NCBI GenBank assembly: GCA_021845665.1
Contig: JAJZVO010000022.1
Span: 1 to 64,000, forward strand
Reading direction: 5' to 3'
DNA from: Bacteroidota bacterium
GTDB lineage: Bacteria; Bacteroidota; Ignavibacteria; Kryptoniales; JAKASW01
Length of the DNA: 64,000 nucleotides
The position numbers were made by a program, and so were the translations under genes. The notes beneath the pieces are model-generated. The model was not told the DNA's origin, made no database searches, and saw nothing but the letters and a program-made list of their open reading frames with translations. Shown in pieces: positions 26,822-35,887 of the stretch; position 1 is the stretch's first letter; each line of letters begins with the position of its first letter.

Positions 26822-28255
26822 TCACGCGTGCCCTTTCCCAAGCATTACGTGGAATATCGTCCAGAATAATATTTGAAAATCCAACCTCAACGACATATTC
26901 TCGATGTAATAGAGGTCATACTGCAGGTCTATCTTAACATCCTCAATACTTTCATCGTACTTGTACTTGACCCTGGCAAGGCCCGTCAGTCCCGGTTTGA
27001 CCTTGTACCTTCTCTTATAAAGCGGGATCTCCTTCGAAAGTTTCTCGACAAAGAAAGGTCTTTCCGGACGCGGCCCGACAAGGCTCATCTCGCCTTTAAG
27101 CACATTCAGGAATTGAGGGGTCTCGTCAAGATGCGACTTACGGAGAAATCTCCCAACCTTGGTTACGCGAGGATCGTTCTTCGATGCCCAGACAGGCCCT
27201 GTATGCTTCTCGGCGTCCACGTACATCGAGCGAAATTTTCTAAGCGTAAAATTCTTGAGGTCTTTTCCGACCCTCTCCTGCCTGTAAATTATCGGCCCCT
27301 TAGAATCTATCTTAATCGCGATGGCGATAATTACCCAGAGCGGGAGCCCCGCGATCAGGCATATCGCGGAGACCATGATATCCATAAGGCGTTTCGTCAC
27401 AACCTGCCACTGCTGCATAAGCTGCGGGACGACGTCGATAAGCGGGAAGCCATACAGCTGTGAGGTTCGGACCTGGCCGGCTATCGAGTCATAAAGGTCG
27501 GGGACGATCTTGATGTCGGCATCCGCCCCGTTTATACTCGTTATGATACCGGGAATATTCTCCTTTTCGTTCTCTTCGAGGGCAATTATTACTTCCTTCG
27601 CCTTGTATTTTTCGATCGTATCGTTCAGGTCGGCAGACTTCGAAAGGAGCGGAGCGGGGAGACCTTCTGCCGCAACTGAAGCTCCGACGCCGACAAAGCC
27701 GAGCGGTTCGTAGCCAAGGCTTCTGTATTTCTTCGCGAGATCATAGACCGATCTTGCTCTCTCACCGCAGCCGACTATTATCGCCTTCTTGAGTCCGATG
27801 CCGCGCAACAACAGGCGTTTCTGCACTGTCCTGAAAAGCACGCGTGAGAAGGAGGCGAAGAACACGATGACACACCAATAAAAGAGAAGGAACATTCGAA
27901 TATGGGGAATTCTCCCGGAAGTGGCATCGTCAAAGAAGATAGCGAAGAACAAGATGGCCACGCCAAGCGTGGTTATTTTGAGTATTGCGATAATTTCTTC
28001 AAGGCGTGAGCTCAAATAGCTGAACTTGTAGAGTCCCCAGAACCAAAAGAGGAACATCAGGAAAAGGGACAGAAGGACAACAGGTCCCCAGAAATCAGGA
28101 ACGGCCATAACCCTGAAGAGGCCGCTGCGGACGCGGACATAATAGTAAAATGCATTCGCGGCAAGCATGGCGACGAAATCGCTGGTGACGAGGAAGAACA
28201 GATTCCCTTGCTTGGTAGTTAACTTCTCGAGGCTACCCAAGATCCCTGCGCCCAT
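26822..28255 (-). CDS. Polyprenyl glycosylphosphotransferase (WbaP/WcaJ family), initiating enzyme
   Basis: 477 aa. The N-terminal third has about five membrane helices. The middle has the nucleotide-binding-like domain (KKAIIVGCGERA). The C-terminal sugar transferase domain is complete: a re-entrant helix after TKRLMDIMVSA, YRQERVGKDLKNF, LRKFRSM, SHLDETPQFLNVLKGEMSLVGPRPERP and KPGLTGLARV. It would put the first sugar-1-phosphate on undecaprenyl phosphate at the cytoplasmic face, starting the polymer made by this locus. It is the intact counterpart of the degenerate domain at 24033-26000. Confidence 0.92.
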   Translation of the reverse strand: MGAGILGSLEKLTTKQGNLFFLVTSDFVAMLAANAFYYYVRVRSGLFRVMAVPDFWGPVVLLSLFLMFLFWFWGLYKFSYLSSRLEEIIAILKITTLGVAILFFAIFFDDATSGRIPHIRMFLLFYWCVIVFFASFSRVLFRTVQKRLLLRGIGLKKAIIVGCGERARSVYDLAKKYRSLGYEPLGFVGVGASVAAEGLPAPLLSKSADLNDTIEKYKAKEVIIALEENEKENIPGIITSINGADADIKIVPDLYDSIAGQVRTSQLYGFPLIDVVPQLMQQWQVVTKRLMDIMVSAICLIAGLPLWVIIAIAIKIDSKGPIIYRQERVGKDLKNFTLRKFRSMYVDAEKHTGPVWASKNDPRVTKVGRFLRKSHLDETPQFLNVLKGEMSLVGPRPERPFFVEKLSKEIPLYKRRYKVKPGLTGLARVKYKYDESIEDVKIDLQYDLYYIENMSLRLDFQILFWTIFHVMLGKGHA

Positions 28256-28678
28256 CTACAGGAGAATTGAATTCGGCCGCCAATATCGGAAGCGAAAAAA
28301 GTTTACGAATGCGACCTCCTTGAGGCAAAAACGAAGAAATTGCCACTGAAAGCCTCGAGCGTTTCTTCCGCGACACTGCTTTTGGACGACACTTGCCTCA
28401 TAATCTAAAATATTAAAAGTTACGTTTAGAAACGAGAAACAACTTTAGAGAATCGGCAAAAATGGCCAGCAGTCATTCGGCGGCGAGAATCACAACCATC
28501 CACTCGGTAAGGTGGGACCGGTACATTCCGAGTTTCAAGGGTTTAGATAAGACCGAATCTACTTGAGGGGCATCGTGGACGGGAAGCTGAGTTAGACGCA
28601 TCATGCAAAACATCAGTGCTCCATTGACCTGGCTGTATTATATTTTCTTTGTATGGATGCATCGAGATTTAAAGACTG
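28256..28678. other. Intergenic region between divergent polysaccharide genes
   Basis: 423 bases separating the initiating transferase (minus strand) from a GT2 gene (plus strand). The middle (around 28400-28450) and the end before 28679 are AT-rich and must contain the promoters for the two directions, but no pair of boxes with good spacing stood out. No RNA gene or repeat was recognised. Confidence 0.5.
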
Positions 28679-29647
28679 ATGACCCAGGACTTCACACCTG
28701 GGAGAACCCCGTTAGTTGTAGCTGTCATATTGAACTGGAACGGATGGGCCGATTCCCTTCCGTGCGTTCAGTCACTACTCGATTCAAGTTACGAGAACCT
28801 CAGGATCATCGTTGTTGATAACGGTTCAACCGACGGATCAGTGGGACGTTTACGAGGAGCTTTTCCTGATTTGACAATTCTTGAAACCGGAGCTAATCTA
28901 GGCTTTGCTGCTGGGAACAACCGCGGTATTCATTATGCGCTGGATAACGGCGCGGAATACGTCCTGGTGCTCAATAACGACACGACAGTCCCGCAACACA
29001 CCGTGCGAGAGCTCATCGATTTCGCAGAGAGAAACCCGGGTGTAGCTCTCATCGGGCCTGAGATAAGCGATGCCGCCACGGGAGAGTTTATTGATTTACC
29101 CATGCTACACCCAATAAACGTTTGGTCTATACTCCTTACCAAAAGCCCCATTCAGAGAGTTATCCGCCGCACACGACTCTACAAGCTTTTTTTTTACCGG
29201 GGCAGAATTCCAAACGAGGTATATGCAATTCACGGCAGTGCAATGCTCCTTCCGGCGTCGACCATAAGCAAGATCGGATTCTTCGATGAAGAGACCTTCA
29301 TTTATTGGGAAGAATTCATCCTCGCGGAGAAACTGAGGAAGGCCGGATTACGCACATACGTACTACCTTCAACGCGGATAATTCACAAAGGGAGTTCAAG
29401 CATCGCGAAGATCGGGGCGTCCAGGTTTTTGGAAAACATGAAGAGCGAGAAGTATTTCTTCGATAACTACCTTGACCTCTCGATCGCGTCCAGATTTGTA
29501 ATAAACACAGTAAGGTTTGTAGGGTACATCGGCAGAACGGTTGTACAAGGCGACTACAGGAGACGCCTTCCCGAATTCTTACGGCTTCTCTTTACCAATA
29601 AAAATCCGAGAGTAGGGGACGACGATAAGGATCTTCCTACCAAGTAG
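28679..29647 (+). CDS. GT2 rhamnosyltransferase-like glycosyltransferase
   Basis: 322 aa. GT2 fold motifs: VILNWNGW, VVDNGSTDGS, GFAAGNNRG and the metal-binding LVLNNDT near residue 100; later IHGSAMLLP and FFDEETFIYWEE correspond to the acceptor/catalytic region of WbbL-type rhamnosyltransferases. ATG start with no strong ribosome-binding site. It is the first gene of a two-gene plus-strand block inside an otherwise minus-strand locus. Confidence 0.88.
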   Translation: MTQDFTPGRTPLVVAVILNWNGWADSLPCVQSLLDSSYENLRIIVVDNGSTDGSVGRLRGAFPDLTILETGANLGFAAGNNRGIHYALDNGAEYVLVLNNDTTVPQHTVRELIDFAERNPGVALIGPEISDAATGEFIDLPMLHPINVWSILLTKSPIQRVIRRTRLYKLFFYRGRIPNEVYAIHGSAMLLPASTISKIGFFDEETFIYWEEFILAEKLRKAGLRTYVLPSTRIIHKGSSSIAKIGASRFLENMKSEKYFFDNYLDLSIASRFVINTVRFVGYIGRTVVQGDYRRRLPEFLRLLFTNKNPRVGDDDKDLPTK

Positions 29648-29711
29648 GGCCGGAATTGCATAAATTAAACGCGTTCGATCCATACATTAACGTTCTTGAT
29701 GGAGCACAAGG

Positions 29712-31976
29712 TTGAGAATTGCTTTCTTAGTGGATAGTCCTCCTTCCGACATATCGAATGCTTGCGGTGTCGGTGATTATACACATCAACTATCCCGTTC
29801 TCTACAAAATAACTCTTTGCAGACGAGAGTCTTTGACAGGATCGAATGGAACAAAAGAGGGACAATTGGTCTCATAAGAGAACTGAAAGCATCTAGCCCC
29901 GATATTCTTCATTTGCAATATCCAACGATCGGTTACATACGATCATTCCTTGTGCCTTTGATTGCGCTCTTCCCGCCAGCACCCCACGTCGTCTTGACGG
30001 TTCACGAATTTACCCCCGCTCACCCTGTCAGGAAAATCTTAATAGGCCTTATGGCAAGACATGCTGGCGACATTATTTTCACGTCTGACTTTGAGCGACG
30101 GGCCTTTCTGACGCGCCATCCCGAACACGAGGAGATTTCACGAGTAATTCCGATCGGAAGCAATATCGACCTGCCCGCAGACGGCGATACAACGGAAAGG
30201 GATGCGGCCTCTGTAGTTTATTTCGGCCTCATAAGACCCGAGAAGGGCATCGAGGATTTCATTGACCTCGTTAAATTGAGCACCGGGCAAGGACGGAGAT
30301 TCAGGTTCAGGATTGTCGGGACCCCTCATCCGAATCAGATTTCGTATTACAAAGGGTTGAGAGAGGAAACAGCACGGCTCCCGATCCAATGGGACGTCGG
30401 CTGTCCGGCGGATGAAGTGGCGCAGATACTCAGAGGCTCGACATTTGCCTACCTTCCCTTCCCTGACGGTGCTTCAGATCGAAGAGGCTCGCTCCTCGCG
30501 GTCCTCGGGAACGGGTTGGCGACCGTAACCACATCCGGAACTCAAACGCCTCCGGAATTGGCGCAAGCAGTCTCGTTCGCGTCCTCACCCGCCGAAGCGC
30601 TTCGAGAGCTGGATGGACTGTCCAATTCTCCTTTTGAAAAATCAAGTAAGGTAGAATCTGCTGTCAGGTTTGCCCGTGCTCGTTCATGGGACGACATTGC
30701 TGCCAGTCACCTCTCTGAATATGAAAGGATGCGGTACATCAAACCTGACACAAGCACTGTCGGAGTTCGATGTTCTCACTTGCGCGAGCCTAGGGTGAAG
30801 TCCGGGATGCAGTCTGAAGACAGGTTTCACCCAGAGAGGGCCAGTACACTCCTCAGGTTTTCGGACAAGTACTTGGGAATCCCGATCGCTTTCTTGATTG
30901 GCCTAATGAAAAAGAAGGCGAACGTCCCGGAGAATCTGGAAAGGATTGCACTTTTGAAGACTGCAGCCATCGGAGACACCATACTCACGTCCGCCGTCAT
31001 AAGAGACATCAGGGATAGGTACCCAAAATCCGAAATAGTGATGTTCGCCGGTTCGAGCAACATTGAAGCCGCGGAAATGCTTGAAGGACTCAACAAGGTA
31101 ATTGAACTCCCAATACGTAATCCCTTCGCTTCAGGCAGGCTCATACGAAGCGAAGGAGAGTTCGACGCTCTAATCGAATTCGGTCCCTGGCCCAGAATAG
31201 ATGCTATTCTAACTTCATTCGCCAGAGCAAAGTACAAGATAGGATTCAAAACAAAAGGCCAGTTCCGACACTATGTATATAGCGTTGCAGTTCCACATTC
31301 GTCTTACACGCATGAGGTGTTCAACTTCAAGAAATTGCTAAGGCCGCTCGGCATCTCCGGTGCAAATCTCCCAAATATTTCCATCGAAGGTGAATTCGAA
31401 GATTCAAACTATGTGGTAGTTCACATGTTTCCGGGAGGATCGAGATCATATCTTAAGGAGTGGGGCGAGGACAACTGGATCGCGCTCGTCGGCTCGTTGG
31501 CAAGGTTGGGATTGAAAGTGTATTTGACAGGGGCTAAGTCCGACGGCAAGAGAGCAATGCGAATAAAAGATGAAGTGGGAAGTGAAAAGGTCGTAGTAAC
31601 TGCGGGGATGTTTTCGCTGCGCGGTACAGCTTTGCTGCTTAAGTCTTCTAAGCTCGTGATATCGGTGGACACTGGTGTCATGCATTTGGCTTCAGCTCTC
31701 GGTTGCAATCTCATCGCGCTTCACGGCCCTTCTTCACCATGGCGGTGGGGCCCATTATCCGATAACGCAACAGTCTTTTACAGGAACAGGATCGGGCCTT
31801 GTATCGATCTCGGATTTGAGAGTAGGTGCGGAATTAATCGGTGTATGAATGAGATTACCGTGGAGGAGGTCATGGAAAAAACGCGATCTCTGGTGGGGAT
31901 GCACGAAGGACGCGATTCCGAAGGTCCTTGCCGGACCTCAGATAAGGATGCGGAGAAGTTTGAGGGACATTTCTGA
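29712..31976 (+). CDS. Fused GT4-GT9 glycosyltransferase
   Basis: 754 aa with two complete GT-B enzymes in one chain. Residues 1 to about 345 are GT4-like: MRIAFLVDSPPS, the glycine loop GVGDYTHQLSRSL, YFGLIRPEKGIEDF and PFPDGASDRRGSLLAVLGNG. A linker of about 60 residues follows. Residues from about 412 are GT9 (ADP-heptose transferase-like): LLKTAAIGDTILTSAVIRD, HMFPGGSRSYLKEW, the VSVDTGVMHLASALGCNLIALHGPSSPWRWGP-type donor site (read as ISVDTGVMHLA then LHGPSSPWRWGP). Start is TTG at 29712 with GGAG eight bases upstream. The acceptors are unknown, but the fusion suggests two successive sugar additions to one lipid-linked chain. Confidence 0.88.
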   Translation: MRIAFLVDSPPSDISNACGVGDYTHQLSRSLQNNSLQTRVFDRIEWNKRGTIGLIRELKASSPDILHLQYPTIGYIRSFLVPLIALFPPAPHVVLTVHEFTPAHPVRKILIGLMARHAGDIIFTSDFERRAFLTRHPEHEEISRVIPIGSNIDLPADGDTTERDAASVVYFGLIRPEKGIEDFIDLVKLSTGQGRRFRFRIVGTPHPNQISYYKGLREETARLPIQWDVGCPADEVAQILRGSTFAYLPFPDGASDRRGSLLAVLGNGLATVTTSGTQTPPELAQAVSFASSPAEALRELDGLSNSPFEKSSKVESAVRFARARSWDDIAASHLSEYERMRYIKPDTSTVGVRCSHLREPRVKSGMQSEDRFHPERASTLLRFSDKYLGIPIAFLIGLMKKKANVPENLERIALLKTAAIGDTILTSAVIRDIRDRYPKSEIVMFAGSSNIEAAEMLEGLNKVIELPIRNPFASGRLIRSEGEFDALIEFGPWPRIDAILTSFARAKYKIGFKTKGQFRHYVYSVAVPHSSYTHEVFNFKKLLRPLGISGANLPNISIEGEFEDSNYVVVHMFPGGSRSYLKEWGEDNWIALVGSLARLGLKVYLTGAKSDGKRAMRIKDEVGSEKVVVTAGMFSLRGTALLLKSSKLVISVDTGVMHLASALGCNLIALHGPSSPWRWGPLSDNATVFYRNRIGPCIDLGFESRCGINRCMNEITVEEVMEKTRSLVGMHEGRDSEGPCRTSDKDAEKFEGHF

Positions 31977-31990
31977 AATGAAGACAGAGC

Positions 31991-32935
31991 TCATAGGAAC
32001 AGAAGTTGCTTTAGAGCTTTAATGTAATTGCGTGATAGCATCCGATAATGTATAAGGCACCATTTCCGGTTAATGAAGTTTGTACTAGCGCAAAATCGGC
32101 TCAAAGGTACCGTCACTTCGGCATCAAGAACTTGATATTCCTGGGTGCGTTTGAGGAGTTCGCCGGCCTGTCTGCGGACCTGGGCGGCCTTGGCAGTGGA
32201 CCTCATGAAGACTCCAAACGGCGAACCGATGAATTTTCTTGAACGAGCAGCAGGGCTAAAGTCCACTGCCCCGGTGTCGTTCATATCGTGCTGCCTGTAT
32301 AAGATGGTTGGCTCGCTCAGGAAGCTCATACTTCCATAGATGGAACACATCAGAGTCATCCACCAATCATGCATAATCACATTACCGGGTATCGGACTAG
32401 AGATATCTTTCAACTTCCTGTTGAAAATCATCGTACAGCCCGTTGCTACGTTATCGGCGATTAGAAGATTGAGGGAGTTATCGGTCGGATTAATTCTCTG
32501 ATAACGCCAGAATGAGTCGGATCGCAGCCTTAGATTCTGATCAACAACTGAGAGCTCGGTGAATACCATAGCAGGCTTACCGGGATTCAATTTCTCAAGC
32601 CTCCTGATTTCACTCAGCGACCTTTCAATTTTCTCCGGCAGCCACACATCATCCTGATCACAAAACATGATGTAGTCCGCTCCTGTGTTAGAAAGGAGCA
32701 TTCCAAATGACTGACAGGCGCCCAACTGTCCATGGTCATCTGCCATTATGCTGACCTTCTCAGGATAACGGCGTACGTACTCCTCGACAATGTTGACGGA
32801 ACCGTCAGCAGAGTTGTCGTCTCTCACTGACAAATGCCAGTTGAGATAAGTCTGGTTCAAGAGCGAGTCTAATTGTTCCCGAAGGAAGCGCTCTCCGTTG
32901 TGGACAGACATAAGGATGTTGACCAGAGGGTCCAT
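31991..32935 (-). CDS. GT2 family glycosyltransferase
   Basis: 314 aa beginning VNILMSVHNGERFL, then VRDDNSADGS and the DxD motif in MFCDQDDVW near residue 97, which are the GT2 landmarks of O-antigen rhamnosyl/glucosyltransferases. VMHDWWMTLMCSIYGS and LYRQHDMNDTGA match the conserved C-terminal part of that subgroup. It converges with the GT4-GT9 gene (14 bases between the stops) and is the last gene of the wzx/wzy/wzz run. Confidence 0.88.
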   Translation of the reverse strand: MDPLVNILMSVHNGERFLREQLDSLLNQTYLNWHLSVRDDNSADGSVNIVEEYVRRYPEKVSIMADDHGQLGACQSFGMLLSNTGADYIMFCDQDDVWLPEKIERSLSEIRRLEKLNPGKPAMVFTELSVVDQNLRLRSDSFWRYQRINPTDNSLNLLIADNVATGCTMIFNRKLKDISSPIPGNVIMHDWWMTLMCSIYGSMSFLSEPTILYRQHDMNDTGAVDFSPAARSRKFIGSPFGVFMRSTAKAAQVRRQAGELLKRTQEYQVLDAEVTVPLSRFCASTNFINRKWCLIHYRMLSRNYIKALKQLLFL

Positions 32936-32990
32936 TAGTGCATTCCGCCCATGTTGAAAAGATGAATCAGATGTGACTGCAATCTCACTA

Positions 32991-34316
32991 TTAACCCCCT
33001 TTGAATACTTTGTTTAGCCACTCTTTGTAGAAAGCAAAATTTAGTATACCGATCCCGCTTCTTTGCATTATCACAGTGAACGCACAGGCGATGTAGATTT
33101 CCGTTACAAGCCATGCTATCGCGGTTCCAATCTCCTGCAACCTTCCAGCCAATATAACATTCAGTAGAATGTTGAGGGCGACTGCAACTGCCATGACGGC
33201 GAAGAATTTCCTGTCCATATTAAGATTCAGAACTCCTTGATAACCGAACACTGTTGTAAGTCCAACCATGACAGGAAATGGAGAGACTATTTTCAGAAGC
33301 GGTACGGAAGGGAGGAACGCACTCCCCAGTACGATTTTCACTATTAGAGGAGCGAAAGCAAAAAGCCCAATGCTTGCCGGAAGAGTAATTAGCATAACAA
33401 GGAAAGCAATCTTCTTAAGGTATTCACCGCCTTTCGTGCGGTCTTCCGCCATCAATTTTCCTATGTGAGGATAAGTAGCCTGTGCTATTGGAGTCAGCAT
33501 TAGAGCCTGTAGCGCCATTACAATCTTTGTCGCACCAGCAAAGTAACCGACCTTCTCCTGGGTCGCGAAAAATCCAAGGATGACAACATTAGAGCTTGTA
33601 TAGAAGCTAACGAAGATCGTAGCCAGGAAAATGGCTGACCCCGATCTTATTTCGGACCACATACGCCTGAGACTTGGCGGTCTTATCCCTTTTACCAATT
33701 TTACCCTTGCATAGGCGAAAGATAGAACTCCCGCGACGATCTGACCGAGAGATGCGAGAAGCGGCACCACCCAAAAGTCTCCCCTTTCCCTGACAAACGC
33801 AAAAATACCAGCCGTAAAGATGACTTTTATTAAGAAATAGAAAACGGCAGTAAGCTCAAGTTTCTCAAGCCCTTGGAAAAGCCATGTCGGGAAAGCGACA
33901 TAGCCTATGAGAATGAGAAAAGTCACTGCCATCACCCGCCAGTCTTCCTGAACGCGCTTGACGGTCAGAAGTAGCGAGAAGAAGACGACAAAGGATATGA
34001 CAAACAGGACAGACTTTGTCCACATAACTGACCAAAAGGTATCAGTTAATTTGGCTTTGTCCTCTCTGATTCTAGCGATCTCTCGCGAGGCGCTAAGATC
34101 AAAGCCGTAGTTGACAAGGAGCACAAAGTAGGTCACAAAGGCCTGGGCAAAGGCAATCGTACCGTAATCCCGCGGACCGATCACGCGGACAATGTATGGC
34201 ACCGCGATCAATGGCAAAATCGCGTTGGCCACCTGGAGGGCCGAGAGCGAAAAGACGTTGGACACGACTTGCCGGTTACCGTCTCTACTGGCAATATGTA
34301 GTAGCTTTTTGATCAC
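32991..34316 (-). CDS. Polysaccharide flippase, Wzx-like
   Basis: 441-aa MATE/MOP-superfamily membrane protein with about 12-14 hydrophobic helices. The N-terminal phrase RVIGPRDYGTIAFAQAF, and GFFATQEKVGYFAGATKIVMALQAL in the middle, are typical of Wzx O-antigen/teichuronic flippases. It would move undecaprenyl-linked repeat units across the inner membrane. Start is GTG at 34316. It lies 240 bases after the polymerase gene, in a gap where nothing else is supported. Confidence 0.88.
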   Translation of the reverse strand: MIKKLLHIASRDGNRQVVSNVFSLSALQVANAILPLIAVPYIVRVIGPRDYGTIAFAQAFVTYFVLLVNYGFDLSASREIARIREDKAKLTDTFWSVMWTKSVLFVISFVVFFSLLLTVKRVQEDWRVMAVTFLILIGYVAFPTWLFQGLEKLELTAVFYFLIKVIFTAGIFAFVRERGDFWVVPLLASLGQIVAGVLSFAYARVKLVKGIRPPSLRRMWSEIRSGSAIFLATIFVSFYTSSNVVILGFFATQEKVGYFAGATKIVMALQALMLTPIAQATYPHIGKLMAEDRTKGGEYLKKIAFLVMLITLPASIGLFAFAPLIVKIVLGSAFLPSVPLLKIVSPFPVMVGLTTVFGYQGVLNLNMDRKFFAVMAVAVALNILLNVILAGRLQEIGTAIAWLVTEIYIACAFTVIMQRSGIGILNFAFYKEWLNKVFKGG

Positions 34317-34556
34317 TTTGCAAAGAGGCAGATTTTGAAATAGCGATAGGAGCCAAAATAAGAAGCGGCACTTGAGGAAGTCCCGCCTGTATCAACCCTG
34401 TTTGCCCTCGTTTTCATGAGAATTACCGCACAAGTACTTTTAATTGCGTCGCTCTTCTGCAAAACCCCACGTTGAAAGAAGATCACCACGGAAGATACCG
34501 GCGGGACCCGGCACATCATCCTGCCTCACCCAGCTAATGTACCCCGGCGCTGTCGG

Positions 34557-35867
34557 TCACGCATTTAGCATCGGAGATTCAGTTCCGCCTCTGCGACGAC
34601 CTATACCGGCAGCCACTCCCCAAAGCACAGACATTATAAGAACCGGGACCTTGTCATCGAACTGTGGGGATGTGACATTGACGACAAGCATCGCCGACAG
34701 AATCGCGGCAAAACTAGTCAACATCGACGCTAGTTTTTCTTCTTTCGTCGTTCTGGCGGTCTTTATTGTTGCAATCAGTTTGGAAAAATAGTAATACAGG
34801 TACATTAAAGCCCCAACTATGCCCAACTTGAAAAAGAGGAATAGATATCCGTTATGTATGTACCACGTTGTCTCCGTGAATCCCTTCAATATCTCATAGA
34901 AGGTAAAGTTGGATCCAAATCCGTTTCCGATTATCGGGCTTCTCTTTATTCCCTCTATCACTGCGGCAGATTCTATAAGCCTGTCCTTTAGAGATTCGCT
35001 GGCGAGTGTTATAGAAGATGCGCGAGCTGAAATAACGTCGACTAAGAGTCCAAAGATGCGTGGGAATACCACGGCAGCTCCCGCTATCATAGCAGCAAGC
35101 GCACCTCCAAGAAAACCGACCAGTCTTCCTCTCACGCCACTTCCAAGGAAGAAGACCATGAAAACAACACCAAGCGCCGTTGCAACCCAATATCCCCTGG
35201 TGAAGGTCAATCCCAGCGCAAGGATGTTGACTCCAAGCAGAGGAAATGTCAGCCACCTCTTGCTGGTTTTCGACGCTATCATCGCAAGCAGGATAATGAT
35301 TGCAGTCATGTAAAGTGGCTCGCTCAGATTCTTCCTTCCCCACAGCACGTTGATGATATGGGTAGCGCCACTGGTTGCGCTCTTGAACTGATAGATGACG
35401 TACACGGCCCCTATGGTGCATGTGATAAGAAGCGTCCAAATGACCTCGTTTAGCCTCTTCTCATCGTCAACGTAATCTCTGATCGGGAAATAGAAAAGAT
35501 AAGGAATGAAGATGTAGAATTCGCGAAACCCACGAAAAAGCGTCCCTGGATCGCGATAATCACCCACAAAAATACTGGCAAATCCGAAGAGCAAAAACAG
35601 TATGAATACAAGCTCTTCTTTGCCTTCTATGATTCGTTCTTTCCTTAACCATTTCCTCACGAACCAAAGGAACAGCGCAGGAAAAAAGAAGCCAGTATAA
35701 ATCAGTTTCTGGAGATCGATCTTATCCGACCTCTCGAGAAATACAATCAGATGCACGGGTATCGAGGTAAGAATCCATCGCCGATCGTTTCTGAGAATGA
35801 ACACATAAGCGACTACGCCAAGGATTCCGACCGGTATTGAAATGAGAATGTAGGTTGAATTAATCAC
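34557..35867 (-). CDS. O-antigen ligase/polymerase family protein (Wzy-like)
   Basis: 436-aa membrane protein with about 11 hydrophobic helices. A periplasmic loop near residues 280-335 contains RLIESAAVIEGIKRSPIIGNGFGS and TTWYIHNGYLF; the G-G-GS-HN pattern is the hallmark of the Wzy_C/WaaL family. Ligase and polymerase cannot be told apart by eye, but the position between wzz and wzx favours polymerase. GTG start, 20 bases after the wzz-like stop. Confidence 0.82.
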   Translation of the reverse strand: MINSTYILISIPVGILGVVAYVFILRNDRRWILTSIPVHLIVFLERSDKIDLQKLIYTGFFFPALFLWFVRKWLRKERIIEGKEELVFILFLLFGFASIFVGDYRDPGTLFRGFREFYIFIPYLFYFPIRDYVDDEKRLNEVIWTLLITCTIGAVYVIYQFKSATSGATHIINVLWGRKNLSEPLYMTAIIILLAMIASKTSKRWLTFPLLGVNILALGLTFTRGYWVATALGVVFMVFFLGSGVRGRLVGFLGGALAAMIAGAAVVFPRIFGLLVDVISARASSITLASESLKDRLIESAAVIEGIKRSPIIGNGFGSNFTFYEILKGFTETTWYIHNGYLFLFFKLGIVGALMYLYYYFSKLIATIKTARTTKEEKLASMLTSFAAILSAMLVVNVTSPQFDDKVPVLIMSVLWGVAAGIGRRRGGTESPMLNA

Positions 35868-35887
35868 TTACGTCTCGCCGCAGGGTC

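Noticed and set aside
28620-28665. TTGACC box before the GT2 gene at 28679
   Set aside because: No acceptable -10 box at 16-18 bases; the AT-rich TATTATATTTT is too close.
34313-34519. 68-codon minus-strand frame whose stop overlaps the wzx-like start as GTGA
   Set aside because: The overlap is suggestive, but the translation shows no domain, no hydrophobic pattern and no family resemblance.
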